A model generated the notes under the pieces. It saw only the letters and a list, made by a program, of their open reading frames with translations, was not told where the DNA came from and did not search any database. 64,000 nt of DNA from Cladochytrium replicatum (Eukaryota > Chytridiomycota > Chytridiomycetes > Cladochytriales > Cladochytriaceae), in contig JAHLKD010000119.1 of assembly GCA_025526935.1 (NCBI GenBank), positions 90,679-154,678 on the forward strand. Direction: 5' to 3'. Position numbers and translations under genes: made by a program. Position 1 is the stretch's first letter. Every line of letters begins with the position of its first letter. This document shows positions 1 through 10,165 of the stretch, piece by piece.

Positions 1-299
1 CGAAATTCTAGAAATTGATTTGACTTGTTAAAAACAATCTTAATGTTTGCTATACATTAAAAAAAATGCATCAATGAAGATGAGAGTGTGCTTAGCGCTG
101 GCTGCTAGCTCCACTTGGGTTGGCGCCCGCTTTACACCGAACGACTTGTATATCTACCGGGTGAAAGTTCCCACCCCACCACTTGCTCCTAGTTCGCTGG
201 TCCTACCAGTTGCAGCACAAGCACCATTCTTCTCCCCCACCATTGTTCTCCCTCGCAACGGTCTTTCCCCTTCATTCCCCAGTCCGCCGCGAACCCGCC

Positions 300-1300
300 G
301 CAAGTCAACAGCACTGTATGTTCCGCAAACAGTACAAGTAACTTGCTTGCTGCAATGCCCGACTTCGCCGTTCCCGCATCATTTTCTTCACAGCTTCATT
401 GCTATCGTGGAATTTACCCTTCCATGTCGTAAGATCCACCGGTTTTGCGTTTGGCTCCAGTAGACTTTGCCGATGCAAGGGGCGTGTTCGCCAGGAACTA
501 CATATTGCTGTTTCCCCACTTTGATGGCGGGTCCTGCGCGTACTTCTCGCCAAATCCACATTCCATTGCGCACTGGTGGAGGCGTTTTCGGATGAAAGCG
601 AGTATTCCTCGATGCTGTCGTCGTGGCGACCAAAATTTTGAAACCCATAGTTCTGATTACGAGATGGGTAAAGCTGGCGACCGCGAAGACACTTTAAGAC
701 GCTTGAAGAAGAACCTCTTGCTTAAACCGTGCCATGAGATGAGATCCACATGGAGTGTGGGAACAGATAGGTCCTGCGTGCTTTCGCCAGCAAGAAGTTT
801 GAATAATAAAATCCTCAATCAAACAACCATTGTCGTACCTTGTGCTATTTCATGGTCGCCCTGAAATAGGCACCCACGAGGATCCCCACTTACCATCTTG
901 TTTGTGAACCCCCCCTCTGCCGCACTACCGCTGCAATAAAATCAAAGCTGGGGATCTTGAACGAGATGTTACCATAAGCCTTCACCAATCGCATCGGAAA
1001 GGCGTGACGTGTCAACCTCTTGGCAACACGAAGAACCTCATTGAGCTCCGTCCTTAAGACTGCAAGCAGAGACCTCAAGTAATGGTTTGGTTGGATGATC
1101 TTGCCCACCATTGCTTTGATCCCTAAACTGCCAACTGGTCCGAGTGGAACATCGGCACGGAAAATTTGGCCGCAGCGTTTCTCGCCGTCTTCACGGTCGA
1201 CTGTGCATGTTTCACGATTCAATATTGTTCTGACCTCCCGCAAAGCTTCAGAAAACATTATTATCCAGCTGGTGATCAAAATACACATGGGCATTCATGA
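300..1300 (-). other. unrecognised spliced gene or gene remnant
   Basis: A minus-strand open stretch at 1294-890 looks protein-like (mixed composition, not low complexity). It is followed by a plausible 5' splice site (GTAAGT, about 894-889) and a possible acceptor near 863, after which an exon could begin GDHEIAQG. A further open stretch at 648-388 contains IKVGKQQYVVPGEH and CIGKVYW, which faintly recalls a BAH-domain strand pattern, but the frame breaks again near 420. I cannot build one uninterrupted reading frame, so this is either a gene with introns I did not resolve or a decayed copy. No function is assigned. Bases 1-300 hold nothing I can support. Confidence 0.3.
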
Positions 1301-1379
1301 TTGTCTTCCTTCATCATTGCCCTCGTTGGACACATGACATGGAAAGTTTTGGTGAGCATCCAAAGTAGGTATTCTCTCA

Positions 1380-3341
1380 TCATATCCCCGGTCCCGAAGT
1401 GTCCTCTTCGCCGATCCGCTTCACATCAGCCTCTTCCTTCCCTCCCATGTCCTCGTCAAGACCACGTCCACTAGCCCCGCCACTAGGTGAAATCGGCGGA
1501 CTTTTAGAACCGTCCCTTTCGTCCTTTGATCCACTTTGTCGACTTCTGTCCCTGTTCGACCGTGACCGTGATCGGAAGCGCGTGCGCGAACGGCGTCGTT
1601 TCGACCGCCTACTGCTCCTATCTCTCGAACACGATCTGCTACGACCCTCCTTGTTATTTTCATGTGAATTCGGTTCGGATTCGCGAGGTGGGCCATAAGG
1701 TGAAGGATCCCTACGCTTGTCCGGCGTTCGGCTGCGGCTGCGGGATCGGCTTCTTGTTCGTCTTCGCGATTTGCTCTTTTTGGAGTTCTTTGACCTGTGT
1801 CTCCGAGACCGCGACCGCGACCTCGATCGACTTTTGCGATCACCTCTACTCCTAAAGTCCTGATCCACATCTTCATTCTCAACTCTGTCATTCGATTTGC
1901 GCTCATCATCTCCTCTATTCCCGCCATCTCGCTCCCTTTCAAGCGACCGCTCCGTCGACATCTCAGATCGATCTTTCCGTCGTCGCTTTTTATGGTATTT
2001 TCGCGTCCGCCGTTCAGATCGATCCCTCGACCTTTCTCTTCTCTTCTTTTTGCGCGATTTTTCACCGATTAAACGCGCTTCTTCAACAGGCGTCGGCGTG
2101 CACTCGTATTGTACAGCTGTGGAAGGCGAGACCGCTGTCGCTCGTGACTCGCCGTTCCAATCGCTGCTCATCGATCTCCCGCGCACCTCTTCAAACTCGT
2201 ACCCGTGCTGATCATCATAACCCGGATCGCCCACCATCATCTTCCACTCGTCGACATTATCGAACCCCGCCACGAACGCGTCCCACTCGTCGCACACCTG
2301 GTCCCTCCACCGATCCAGAACCATATCCACCTCCACGACCTCCGAAATCAGCTTTCCGTCCCGTGGGTAAAACAAGCCCTCGAGCCCGTCGTCAAGCACC
2401 ACATACGCGATCTGCATCGCCTTCCTGATTTCCTCCATCCTGAACGTGCCTTTGGAGACGTTGTTGGAGGTATCGGTTGGGTCTTCGATGTAGAGACGCA
2501 GGTCTGAGGCTCGAGAGCCGTAGCCCATGCGGTAGACTTCGGGTGGTCGGTCGATGTGCCGGGCGAGACGGACGGAGATGGCGCGGCGGTGGTAGTCGAA
2601 TTTTACGCCAAAGGTTTCGAAGAAGGCGAGGAGGATGCGGGCTAATGGGTGGGATGAGATGGCGTTGGGTGGAAAGTGCTGGATTACGGAGACCAGCATA
2701 TTGAGGATGGAGTAGCCGCCTAGGCCGCCTGTGTAGACCTCTGCAAAGCCTTTGATTTGGACCTGAAATGGGCAAAATTAGATGGCGCATCTTGAGCATA
2801 TAGGAGGACTGTATACCCAGTACTTGATAATGAGAGCGAGGGGACGGAGGTGGGGGGAGTAATCGACGGTGACCCATTTGCGAACGAGCGTTGAGGATGA
2901 TTCGCCGGAGGTGTTATTTGCGCTGATGTCAACTTTCAGTTTTCCAATACAACTTTTGAATTTCAGAACGGGAACGCGAGCCTGGAGGATCAGATCCTCG
3001 CTTCCCGGCTCGGCGATCAGGCCTGGTCTTGAAACGATTGCCTGATGGATATATGCAAGGACTGAGTTGTTGTTGAGTGAGTTATGCTGGACGACGAGAT
3101 CAACGTCAGAATCTGGGAGACACAGGCCGGTTGCTTGAGAGCCAAAGATAGCCACGCGGGCATCGTTTTCAGACCAACCGAGGATATCGCGAAGGATCAA
3201 GTTTGTGAGACGGTCGACGATCCATTCGCGGAGAGCGGACTCTTGGGGACGCGGAGAGAGGTGTTTTGCGAGCTGAGTGACTTCGTCGTTGAGCGCGCGG
3301 AGACGCTCCCGTCGTTCCTGAGACTCGTCGGCAGGATTCAT
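1380..3341 (-). CDS. Trf4/Cid14-type non-canonical poly(A) polymerase with RS-rich tail
   Basis: Two exons: 3341-2817 and 2762-1380, with a 54-nt GTATAC...CAG intron; the product is about 635 aa. The nucleotidyltransferase signature is clear: FGSQATGL followed by DSDVDLVV gives the G-S and paired catalytic aspartates, and LKVDIS supplies the third. After the splice, VQIKGFAEVYTGGLGGYS is the PAP-associated central domain. In the family this enzyme adds short oligo(A) tails that mark nuclear RNAs for the exosome (TRAMP-type complexes). The last ~230 residues are unusual: a long Arg-Ser repeat tract mixed with Lys/Asp/Glu, as in splicing factors, which suggests nuclear-speckle or RNA targeting; this is inference. 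The start is the first in-frame ATG of exon 1. Confidence 0.85.
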
Positions 3342-3468
3342 TAGGAAGGCATCCAGAATTTGAAAATACCCAAAAATGGCTTGGGAAGGTGGGAAAATGG
3401 GAGAGAAAATGGTTTAGTGATTGTCGCTATTGAAAAACTATGGAAAAACCGCTGAATGCTGCTTGTTA

Positions 3469-4362
3469 TCACTCTTCAAGCTTGCGGGAAGCACAGATCA
3501 CAGCAGGCTCAATCTCACGGATCGTGGACATGTTCTCGGAATACCCAACAAACATTCCCTTTGCTGAAGCAAAATAGGTGCTGGTGCAATATTACACTTG
3601 GAACACTCACCCATGCCCAATAATGCATTAACTGTGCTGCGATCCTGCATCTGATAGGCGGCACTATCAAGAATGCTTAAAACACTCATACCATCCCACG
3701 TACCCACAACTCACCAGTGGATCTTGACAAGAATCAACAAAAGTCGAGGGTCATCCGATCCGCCATCATGCACTCCATCGCCACAATCCTTCAACCAAGT
3801 CTAAACCAAAAAAAAGAATTCAGAGAAATTTTCTATCACACATCGTAAAACACACCTTCACTTCGGGCCAGTACAAATTCTCGACATGTTCTCGATCCTT
3901 CACAATCGCTGCAACTCCCGCAATCGACGCCCACTCCGTCACCCCCGCAGTTGTCTGATGAACGAAAGCAAGGTTCACATGTTCATCGTGCTCAAGCTCG
4001 TCAAATTTGTGTGACTCGGCGTTCGCTGCGAACCACAAATCAACCTCCCTGTGCTTCTCGAGCAACATCATTGGACGAGAGATAAGGTGTCCATCCACTC
4101 TGCGAGTCGTAAACATGCATGTCTTCAGCCGCAGCACAAGCGCAAAAAGATCCGCGAGCTGTTCGCGGTTAGGAGTCACGGTGTCGACGCATGCTCGTTT
4201 GAGTTCGTCCCCGCTCCGTTTAGACGGTTTCTCAGAGGGAGTCTCAGATGTCATTGTCGTGTTTCCCGATTGAGCTGCCATTGTGTCGGAGAGAGTTGTA
4301 ACGGCAAATGCTGATCCAAGCGCATCCACCAACGCGTCATCCGGGTTCGTAGTTGACTGCAT
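3469..4362 (-). CDS. Bli-3-like FMN-binding split-barrel (pyridoxamine-phosphate-oxidase-like) protein
   Basis: Four exons: 4362-3856, 3800-3715, 3675-3611 and 3563-3469. They join in frame to 250 aa. Residues about 70-170 hold the flavin-binding split barrel: FTTRRVDGHLISRPMM, then DLWFAANAESHKFDEL, HVNLAFVH and EWASIAGVAAIV. Exon 2 reads TWLKDCGDGVHDGG, the acidic Gly-rich loop seen in fungal Bli-3/general-stress PNPOx proteins. Exons 3 and 4 give the terminal strand and helix, ending MFVGYSENMSTIREIE. The family binds FMN and is linked to stress or blue-light response in other fungi; its substrate is unknown. The Ser/Thr-rich first 60 residues look disordered. It lies 127 bp downstream of the start of the Trf4 gene, same strand. 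Confidence 0.82.
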
Positions 4363-4671
4363 CGTAGATTCACCTTCACGAGCTTCAGCTACTCCTCCAC
4401 TCCTTTAAAAGCAAGCACAGCAATCTCCCGTTCTCGACGTCAGTTGGAACAGCGGGGAGACAAGGAAAGCGTACAACAAAAGAAATTCAACCACCTGTCT
4501 GGCATCTTTGCAATTGAATATCTATCTAAACACTTAATTTATCCTAAAATGTGATTTAAGTCCATTCGACGAGCTCTGGGTAATGTCGTGTGCTCCCAAT
4601 TTCCCGGGGTGGTTGATTCCCCCTTGCTCACGTGTATCGTTGCACTGCCACATTGCCAACCCGAATCCCCA

Positions 4672-5210
4672 ATGGTAAATCCTGAGAATGGGCAAATGGA
4701 GGCGGACTCGTTCCTATGAGGAGAGAGAGGAATGCGATGTCGTATGCGATGCATGCGTGGATGGTTGGATTGTATGCCGTTGGATGGATGGATAGGCGGA
4801 TGGATGGACCATCCACACGATGATTCGATTTCGAATCGTAAAAATCTCACCGACTCTGTTTATTTTTGCAGCCAAAGCAAGTGAAGGAAATCAAGGACTT
4901 TTTGCTCACTGCCCGCCGCAAGGATGCTAAGGGTGAGTGAACACGAAATTAATAAGGCCCAGTGAACTCATCAATGTCCAAACAGCCATCCGGATAAAGA
5001 AGAACGGCAACTCGTACAAGTTCAAAGTGCGATGCTCGCGGTACCTCTACACCCTCGTCGTCTCCGACGCCGAGAAGGCTGAGAAGCTTAAACAGTCCCT
5101 TCCTCCCGGTGCGTTCCCTTTGTTCAGTTTGTCTTAATTATCTTATCGAGTATTTTTTTACGTTTGCAGCTATCACAATCGAGACCGTGGACGAGAAGGC
5201 GAAGAACTAA
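4672..5210 (+). CDS. RPL38: 60S ribosomal protein eL38
   Basis: Four exons: 4672-4674 (only the ATG), 4872-4932, 4986-5108 and 5170-5210, giving 75 aa. The sequence is unmistakable: [15 protein letters not shown], then [15 protein letters not shown] and [10 protein letters not shown], as in eL38 of all eukaryotes. eL38 sits on the solvent side of the large subunit. The initiator codon is separated from the body by a 197-nt intron that begins directly after ATG (ATG|GTAAAT), an arrangement common for ribosomal-protein genes. All three introns are GT-AG and phase is kept. The C-terminus ([12 protein letters not shown]) replaces the usual GL-V-ELK ending, an ordinary lineage variation. Confidence 0.95.
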
Positions 5211-5647
5211 ACTAAAAAATTCTTGTCGGCTTTCGTTCTCTCTTCATACGTTCGGTCATCGGCTTTCAGATCATGGCATAGAGTTGTTGTGTTTTGGCTC
5301 GCTGATCACGGATTTGATGTGGTTTTTCACTCAGAACCAACGTTCGAATACACGATGCACATACACTCAGTTCTTGCAAGCGCAACCTGCAGATGTATTT
5401 ACAGGGTTCGACATATCAAATACGAGAGTGTTCATTTACGTGGTTGCCAAGTCTCCCAGTTGTTCTCTTTGGCGGCCTTCGTTTTCTGGGGTTTGCGAGA
5501 CGAATTAATCGCCAAGTCGACTCGCATCTTTAGAGAAATACCTCGATGGTGTTCTGGCATACCGAGCAGTGCACGTCCGCCACTGTGTGCAGCCTGTGAT
5601 AAGGACCCGCTCTTGACTTCGCCCACCCACTAGATTCACACACTGGC
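5211..5647. other. intergenic, nothing supported
   Basis: Between eL38 and the decayed F-box/WW-repeat locus. Short open frames exist on both strands but show no domain, no splice logic and no coding bias I trust. It includes the eL38 3' UTR. Confidence 0.5.
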
Positions 5648-6411
5648 CTAATCACCAGCGTCCTCATCCCAGCCAATCGTCAAGCGGCTCGATTTCCACC
5701 ACTCAAGAATATCACCCCTTCCTTCGCTGCAAGCGTGACACATTACGTCCTTGAACCTCTTTTGCCAAACTTTATCCCGCTTCTGGTTTTGCACCACTCC
5801 AGCACTTCGACGCTGCTCAAATGACTTATTATGGCCATGATGTCCGTGCCAGTTTGAACGGAAGCCCGCTCTGCTTCCACCACTCCAGCACTTCGACCGT
5901 TTCGAATGAACACAATACTGGATTCCGAGTACACCAATTTGAAGCCTCGCAATCCACCAATCGAGCACGTGGATGTCCGTTCTCAGTTGCACCATCCCAG
6001 TCGAGATCGAGCCAGCTCAATTTCCACCAATCCAGCACACGAACTTGTCCATTTGCACTCGCGAGGTCCATCGGGCGAGGCAAGAAGCCATACGGCTAGT
6101 ATTTTAGCTCCAGGCCGCTCGATCTCCACCATTCCAACACGTCGACGTGTCCAAACTCGGATGCGTTGTTCATACGCTATGCGTGTATCCGCACGGGCGT
6201 CAGGTGCAAAGGTGGAAGTTGAGAACCACAACCAAGCCGTGCACACTGGCGTCGTCCATGGAGGGGGGTTCGAGCACTGGCATCAGAGCTTCTTGAACAT
6301 GCGTCCTCCTCAAAAAATCGCTCTCTTGTAGGCGTGAGCGGATTTACTACCCCATGCTGCGAGGCACAAGAGCATGTCGTCCACAATTTCGAGGGGAAGA
6401 GGGACCATTTC
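5648..6411 (-). pseudogene. decayed F-box/WW-repeat (ankyrin-like) gene, copy 1
   Basis: Read on the minus strand this begins with an F-box-like N-terminus (VPLPLEIVDDMLLCLAAWG, about 6410-6350) closely resembling LPNEIIDNILILLGTWAG of the intact gene at 34295-35491. It continues with several copies of the family repeat core (VLDWWKLSWLDLDWD, VLEWWKQSGLPFKL, VLDWWIARLQ). The copies fall in at least three frames with stops between them, so no full product is possible. The same repeat is found at five other loci in the window. The intact ancestor would have been a protein of about 400 aa like the 34.3-kb gene. Confidence 0.75.
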
Positions 6412-6514
6412 ACGGCTGGATGTTGTGTATAAAACAATCATTGTAAAAGTGAGCCGATCTCTGATCCACCCAACAATTTGAAAAGAAGCTGAAAAATCTG
6501 TGGAACTCGAATAG

Positions 6515-7370
6515 ATGGGTGCATTCCACACTATCGAGCTCGAAAAGCACCGTGCATTCACCCTTCATAAGGACGAATGGGACGTTATTACGCTCGACCG
6601 CATTGAAGAATCTACAAACGTCGCAATACATGCAGAGATCGCTGCACTTGTCCCCGAGGAAGGCATCGCGAATCTATGCTTTATCACCGAGTCGCTGACA
6701 GTGGTAAACAAAGATTGAGATGTCAGTCCCAAGGAAGCGGAAGGATCAACGACACAGTTTGAAAAGGGTGTGACAAGATTTTACGATGTAGTCGCAGACG
6801 CCATAATGAGGCATATCGACTTTGAGGTGACTAAGATCGTGATTTTGGCAGCTCCTGGATTTACTCGGATGAGCGAGCACTTGAAAGCAGTCCTTTCGAT
6901 ATTGGTTTATCGACGATTTTCTTGGCTTGATAGGACACGATATACAACCACATGTTCGAGCAGGCAGTGAAGCAGGAATACAAAAGTGCTTTTGACCAAC
7001 AACATCGAGACTGCTGCGGAAGCAAATGCAGAGACGCGCACAGTCACTGATGGGCTGTTCAGGTTGGTACAGTACTTATTTCTGTTCATTCTGTTGAAGC
7101 ATCTGATGTATTTACTTCTGAACTTTTTCTCAGATCGGCGGATCTGGGTCCAGAGAAAGAAAATTTCTGGTGGAGCGGGTTAAAGACACCGGTGGGAAAG
7201 TATTGATGTTTTCCACGATGCATATATCTGGAGAACAGTTGTCACAACTCTCTGGAGTTGCTGCGATATTGCACTTCCCGATGCAGGAGTTGGACGAGGA
7301 GGAGCTTGAAGATGATATTGTCCCGTCGGAGTTAGACGAGCCTCCAGGAAGTGTGGATGGCGATGTCTGA
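6515..7370 (+). pseudogene. decayed Dom34/pelota copy
   Basis: The reading starts inside the family at MGAFHTIELEKHRAFTLHK, the linker into the pelota central domain, so the whole N-terminal Sm-like domain is missing. It continues AEIAALVPEEGIANLCFITE, then an in-frame TGA at about 6716, then RFYDVVADAIMRHIDFEV and VILAAPGF. Around 6980 the segment YNHMFEQAVKQEYKSAF jumps, in another frame, to NNIETAAEANAE, deleting roughly 80 residues of the central/C-terminal junction. The C-terminal eL30-like domain survives after a GT-AG intron: KVLMFSTMHISGEQLSQL, VAAILHFP. A further frameshift lies near 7165. Dom34 rescues stalled ribosomes with Hbs1; this copy cannot make that protein, so a functional gene is expected elsewhere in the genome. 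Confidence 0.8.
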
Positions 7371-7659
7371 TTGATGGATGTAATATGGACAGAATTCGAC
7401 TCTGTCAGGCGAGATCTCAAGTTTTCAACCATAAGTTCCTCTCTCGAGAAAGCTGACAGCTTAAACACAAACCCAGAACAGAACAGGCACTGCAAGCAGT
7501 GGCTGTCCCGATGTCCGATCCCCCCACCGCCAAAAGTTTTTCGGTGCCACAACAACGCATGCATTGTGCAAAGAATTTCCCGACATGCGGTCAGCCGAGA
7601 AAGTATCAATGATAAGTTCGAGCAGTGGATAGAGCAGGAATCGCAAACAAGTTGGTGCC

Positions 7660-9111
7660 ATGCTTGCAGATCCTCAATTACCAACATACAAGGTGTTCTT
7701 TGTCGGACACGGGAGTCGCGGAGATCACCAACCCGGAATCGCTGCTGCGCAGCTCCTACAACGATCAAACTTCAAACTTGACGGCCGATCTGTGAAGGGC
7801 TATGTGATTGCGGATCCCGACTACGAAGCTTTCTGCCAGCGTCTGGGCGTGTCATATTTGCGCTTGGGCAACGAATCGCTCATTGCGAGCATGGACGCTA
7901 GCAAAAACGTGAATCCTTTGGATGCGGCTTGGGGTGTGGATCTCGTTCTGAAGCTCCAACGCTTGCTCGTTGACGTCTGCGAGAAGGAAGGCGCTGACAT
8001 GCTGATCGCGGTTACCGGAGCCCAGTTCTTTGCGCACAATGTGGCCCGGAAGCTGGGGATTCCGTACGGCTTATTGTCGAGTGTTCCGCTTCCGTTTCCG
8101 GGAAGAGAACTACCTTCTGCACTGCTCGGTACTGGAATGATGTCGCCGTTCCTGAACTCCTTGTCGAATGAGTTTACGCTTTTTTTGCTGTGGCAGTTGT
8201 TCAAGCCGCGGTATAAGATTTGGCAGAAGGATCTGGACGTTCCATCGCAGACCAACTACTCTGAGTATCGCAAGAGCTTCGTGGGACAGGATGTATTCCT
8301 GTGCCTCAGTCCCCACCTGGTTCCACGACCGAAAGCATGGCCCGAAACAATTGTTATGGGAGGGACACTGAGTGTGATCGAAGAGGACAATGGTATGGAG
8401 GAGGGCTTGGCGCAATTCTTGGACGATGGCACACCTCCAATCTTCATTGGATTCGGATCTCTCACGCGAGTCTCCGATTCGAAATTCCTTTCCTTTGTCG
8501 AGCGCACCGTCGAGCTTCTCGTAAAGGAACGCATCATCTTGTATTTGGGAGGAGCTTCCACGAACGCATCAGCGAACGAGGAACTAAGGGTGCGATTTTC
8601 ATCGGAACGTGTCTACGTCGTGTTTAGCGTCGCCCATAGTGTGGTTTTGCCAAGATGCAAGCTAATGGTTCATCACGGCGGATCGGGTACGTTGCAGTCG
8701 GCTCTGATGGCTGGGACTCCGTCTGTGATGGTGACATTTATGGTGGATCAGCCGTTGTTTTGCGACTTGATGCATGCGAAAGAGTTGGTTCCCGAGTGTT
8801 TGCGATATTCGTCGGTTACACCTGAACGATTGGAGTCGGTCATCCACAAGGCCCTAGATCCTGTGTACAAGGAACGAACGGTTGCTTTTCGCAAGTTGCT
8901 GCAAGATGATCCTGTTAAAGAGAAATTTACTGCTTGGATCAGCAAATTGCATAGCAAAGGGGCCTCTGTCCTAGTGAGTCAAACAGAGGCTTCTGGGAAT
9001 TCTGGTTCGGTTTGGAGTGTTCATCAGGCTGTTTTTTTGCTATCCGTATTCGTTTTTCTATTATGTTTCATTATGCAACTATTCTATGGAAATATTCTGA
9101 GATTTGCTTAA
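7660..9111 (+). CDS. UDP-glycosyltransferase (GT1, sterol/MGT-like) with C-terminal membrane segment
   Basis: Single exon, 483 aa. The N-terminus VFFVGHGSRGDHQPGIAAA matches the acceptor-domain start of fungal and bacterial GT1 enzymes (GSRGDVQP pattern). The donor domain carries IFIGFGSLTRV at about residue 262 and the nucleotide-sugar signature HHGGSGTLQSALMAGTPSVM at about 345-365, followed by DQPLFCDLM. These features fit transfer of a hexose from a UDP-sugar to a lipid or sterol; the acceptor is unknown. Residues about 457-480 form a hydrophobic helix that would anchor the enzyme to a membrane, unusual for soluble MGTs. A decayed fragment of a near relative lies at 35670-36130. The ATG at 7660 is the first in frame; an upstream exon is not excluded because a TGCAG sits just inside it. 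Confidence 0.85.
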   Translation: MLADPQLPTYKVFFVGHGSRGDHQPGIAAAQLLQRSNFKLDGRSVKGYVIADPDYEAFCQRLGVSYLRLGNESLIASMDASKNVNPLDAAWGVDLVLKLQRLLVDVCEKEGADMLIAVTGAQFFAHNVARKLGIPYGLLSSVPLPFPGRELPSALLGTGMMSPFLNSLSNEFTLFLLWQLFKPRYKIWQKDLDVPSQTNYSEYRKSFVGQDVFLCLSPHLVPRPKAWPETIVMGGTLSVIEEDNGMEEGLAQFLDDGTPPIFIGFGSLTRVSDSKFLSFVERTVELLVKERIILYLGGASTNASANEELRVRFSSERVYVVFSVAHSVVLPRCKLMVHHGGSGTLQSALMAGTPSVMVTFMVDQPLFCDLMHAKELVPECLRYSSVTPERLESVIHKALDPVYKERTVAFRKLLQDDPVKEKFTAWISKLHSKGASVLVSQTEASGNSGSVWSVHQAVFLLSVFVFLLCFIMQLFYGNILRFA

Positions 9112-9294
9112 TCATATTTAGCTGAGCGACTTTGCGACTTTTTGGTTGAAGGAACGAACATACCATGTTTGGGCCAGAGACGACTTTCTTGAATAATAAT
9201 GCTGCATTAATCTTCTCCAGCTAACAAACTTGAACACCAGATGTTTTAATCTCTGGCCACCAGAACATTTGTTTCGATGTGGACAACCCCGTGC

Positions 9295-9825
9295 TTACTT
9301 TCCTATCCATCGAAACACTTTTGACTGAAAGCTTTGTTTAATGGCCGGCTTTACCTCCGTAGGAAGAGATTCCAAAGTCCAAAGTGCGACGGCAGTTTTG
9401 CGATACCGGTGCGCATCATTGATCATCTCTTCCCTTGGTCCACTCCACTTGAATTCCAACCCACTTGATTTCCACCATTCCAAACCGTCAACATGGCCGT
9501 TCCTACTCGCCCAGTCCATAGCATTGCTTGTCCACTTCAATCGCCCACTCGCTTTCCACCACTCTAAAACTTTGATGTGTCCCCCGTTGCTCGCCAGATC
9601 CATCGCTTCGTTGGTGGTGTAATCGCAGGGACGTTGGGAATGGTGGTAAAGGTCGAGAACTTTGACGAATTGACGGGAGCGACAATATTGACAAAAGAGC
9701 CGTCTCAACATGCGGTGAATCAGATGGATGGCTACTTTGTACGCCTCTGCTGGCTTTTGACTCGATGTCTCGAGAAGTCAAAGGATTTGATCAACGATTT
9801 CTGGAGGGAGTCGCAAGATGGATGA
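9295..9825 (-). pseudogene. F-box/WW-repeat gene, copy 2, with nonsense codon
   Basis: The minus strand reads LRLPPEIVDQIL (F-box start, about 9818-9783), then a TGA, then LLETSSQKPAEAYKVAIHL and on without interruption to a stop at 9295. The body has one degenerate unit (VLDLYHHSQRPCDYTT) and two clear repeats (VLEWWKASGRLKW, LEWWKSSGLEFKW), then a C-terminal tail RFRWIGK-like as in other copies. A single base change would reopen the frame, but no in-frame ATG precedes the F-box, so I treat it as a young pseudogene. A shorter protein of 138 aa from the ATG at 9711 is possible. It has far fewer repeats than the intact relative. Confidence 0.65.
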
Positions 9826-10165
9826 ACGAGAGCATTCGCGAGGAAGAGCTATTCATGCAAACATTGCATGTTCAATCTGCGCTGTACCATTCCGAGGTGA
9901 CACGCAACATATTTCTCTTGCTTCCAAACTTATTTTACTAAATTCCTGAAAACTCATTCTCAAACGGAACTCGGTTTCACACAGTAACTAAACTGAGTTC
10001 CCAAGAAAACTCGCAGCAACCAGCCAGCCTACAGGATGCCAAAGACCGTTTAGCAAAAGTGCTCCGAAGCTCGTCAAAGATCCGGGCGGTATATTGCTAT
10101 TTTTCAAAGAGTTGTAAATATAACTTTTGTCATTTTTCAAAATACCGCGCCGCATCTTTGCTTCG
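9826..10165. other. intergenic, upstream of the JmjC gene
   Basis: No gene recognised. It holds the 5' flank of the JmjC gene; no convincing TATA box or motif was seen. Confidence 0.4.

Noticed and set aside
305-648. BAH-domain gene
   Set aside because: A few residues fit the pattern but the fr​ame breaks and no second conserved block follows; kept only as an unrecognised remnant.
5211-5647. small plus-strand proteins after eL38
   Set aside because: No domain, poor composition, and position in the eL38 3' UTR.
7371-7659. possible upstream exon of the glycosyltransferase
   Set aside because: Open frames here show no similarity to the GT1 N-terminus, which is complete from the ATG at 7660.
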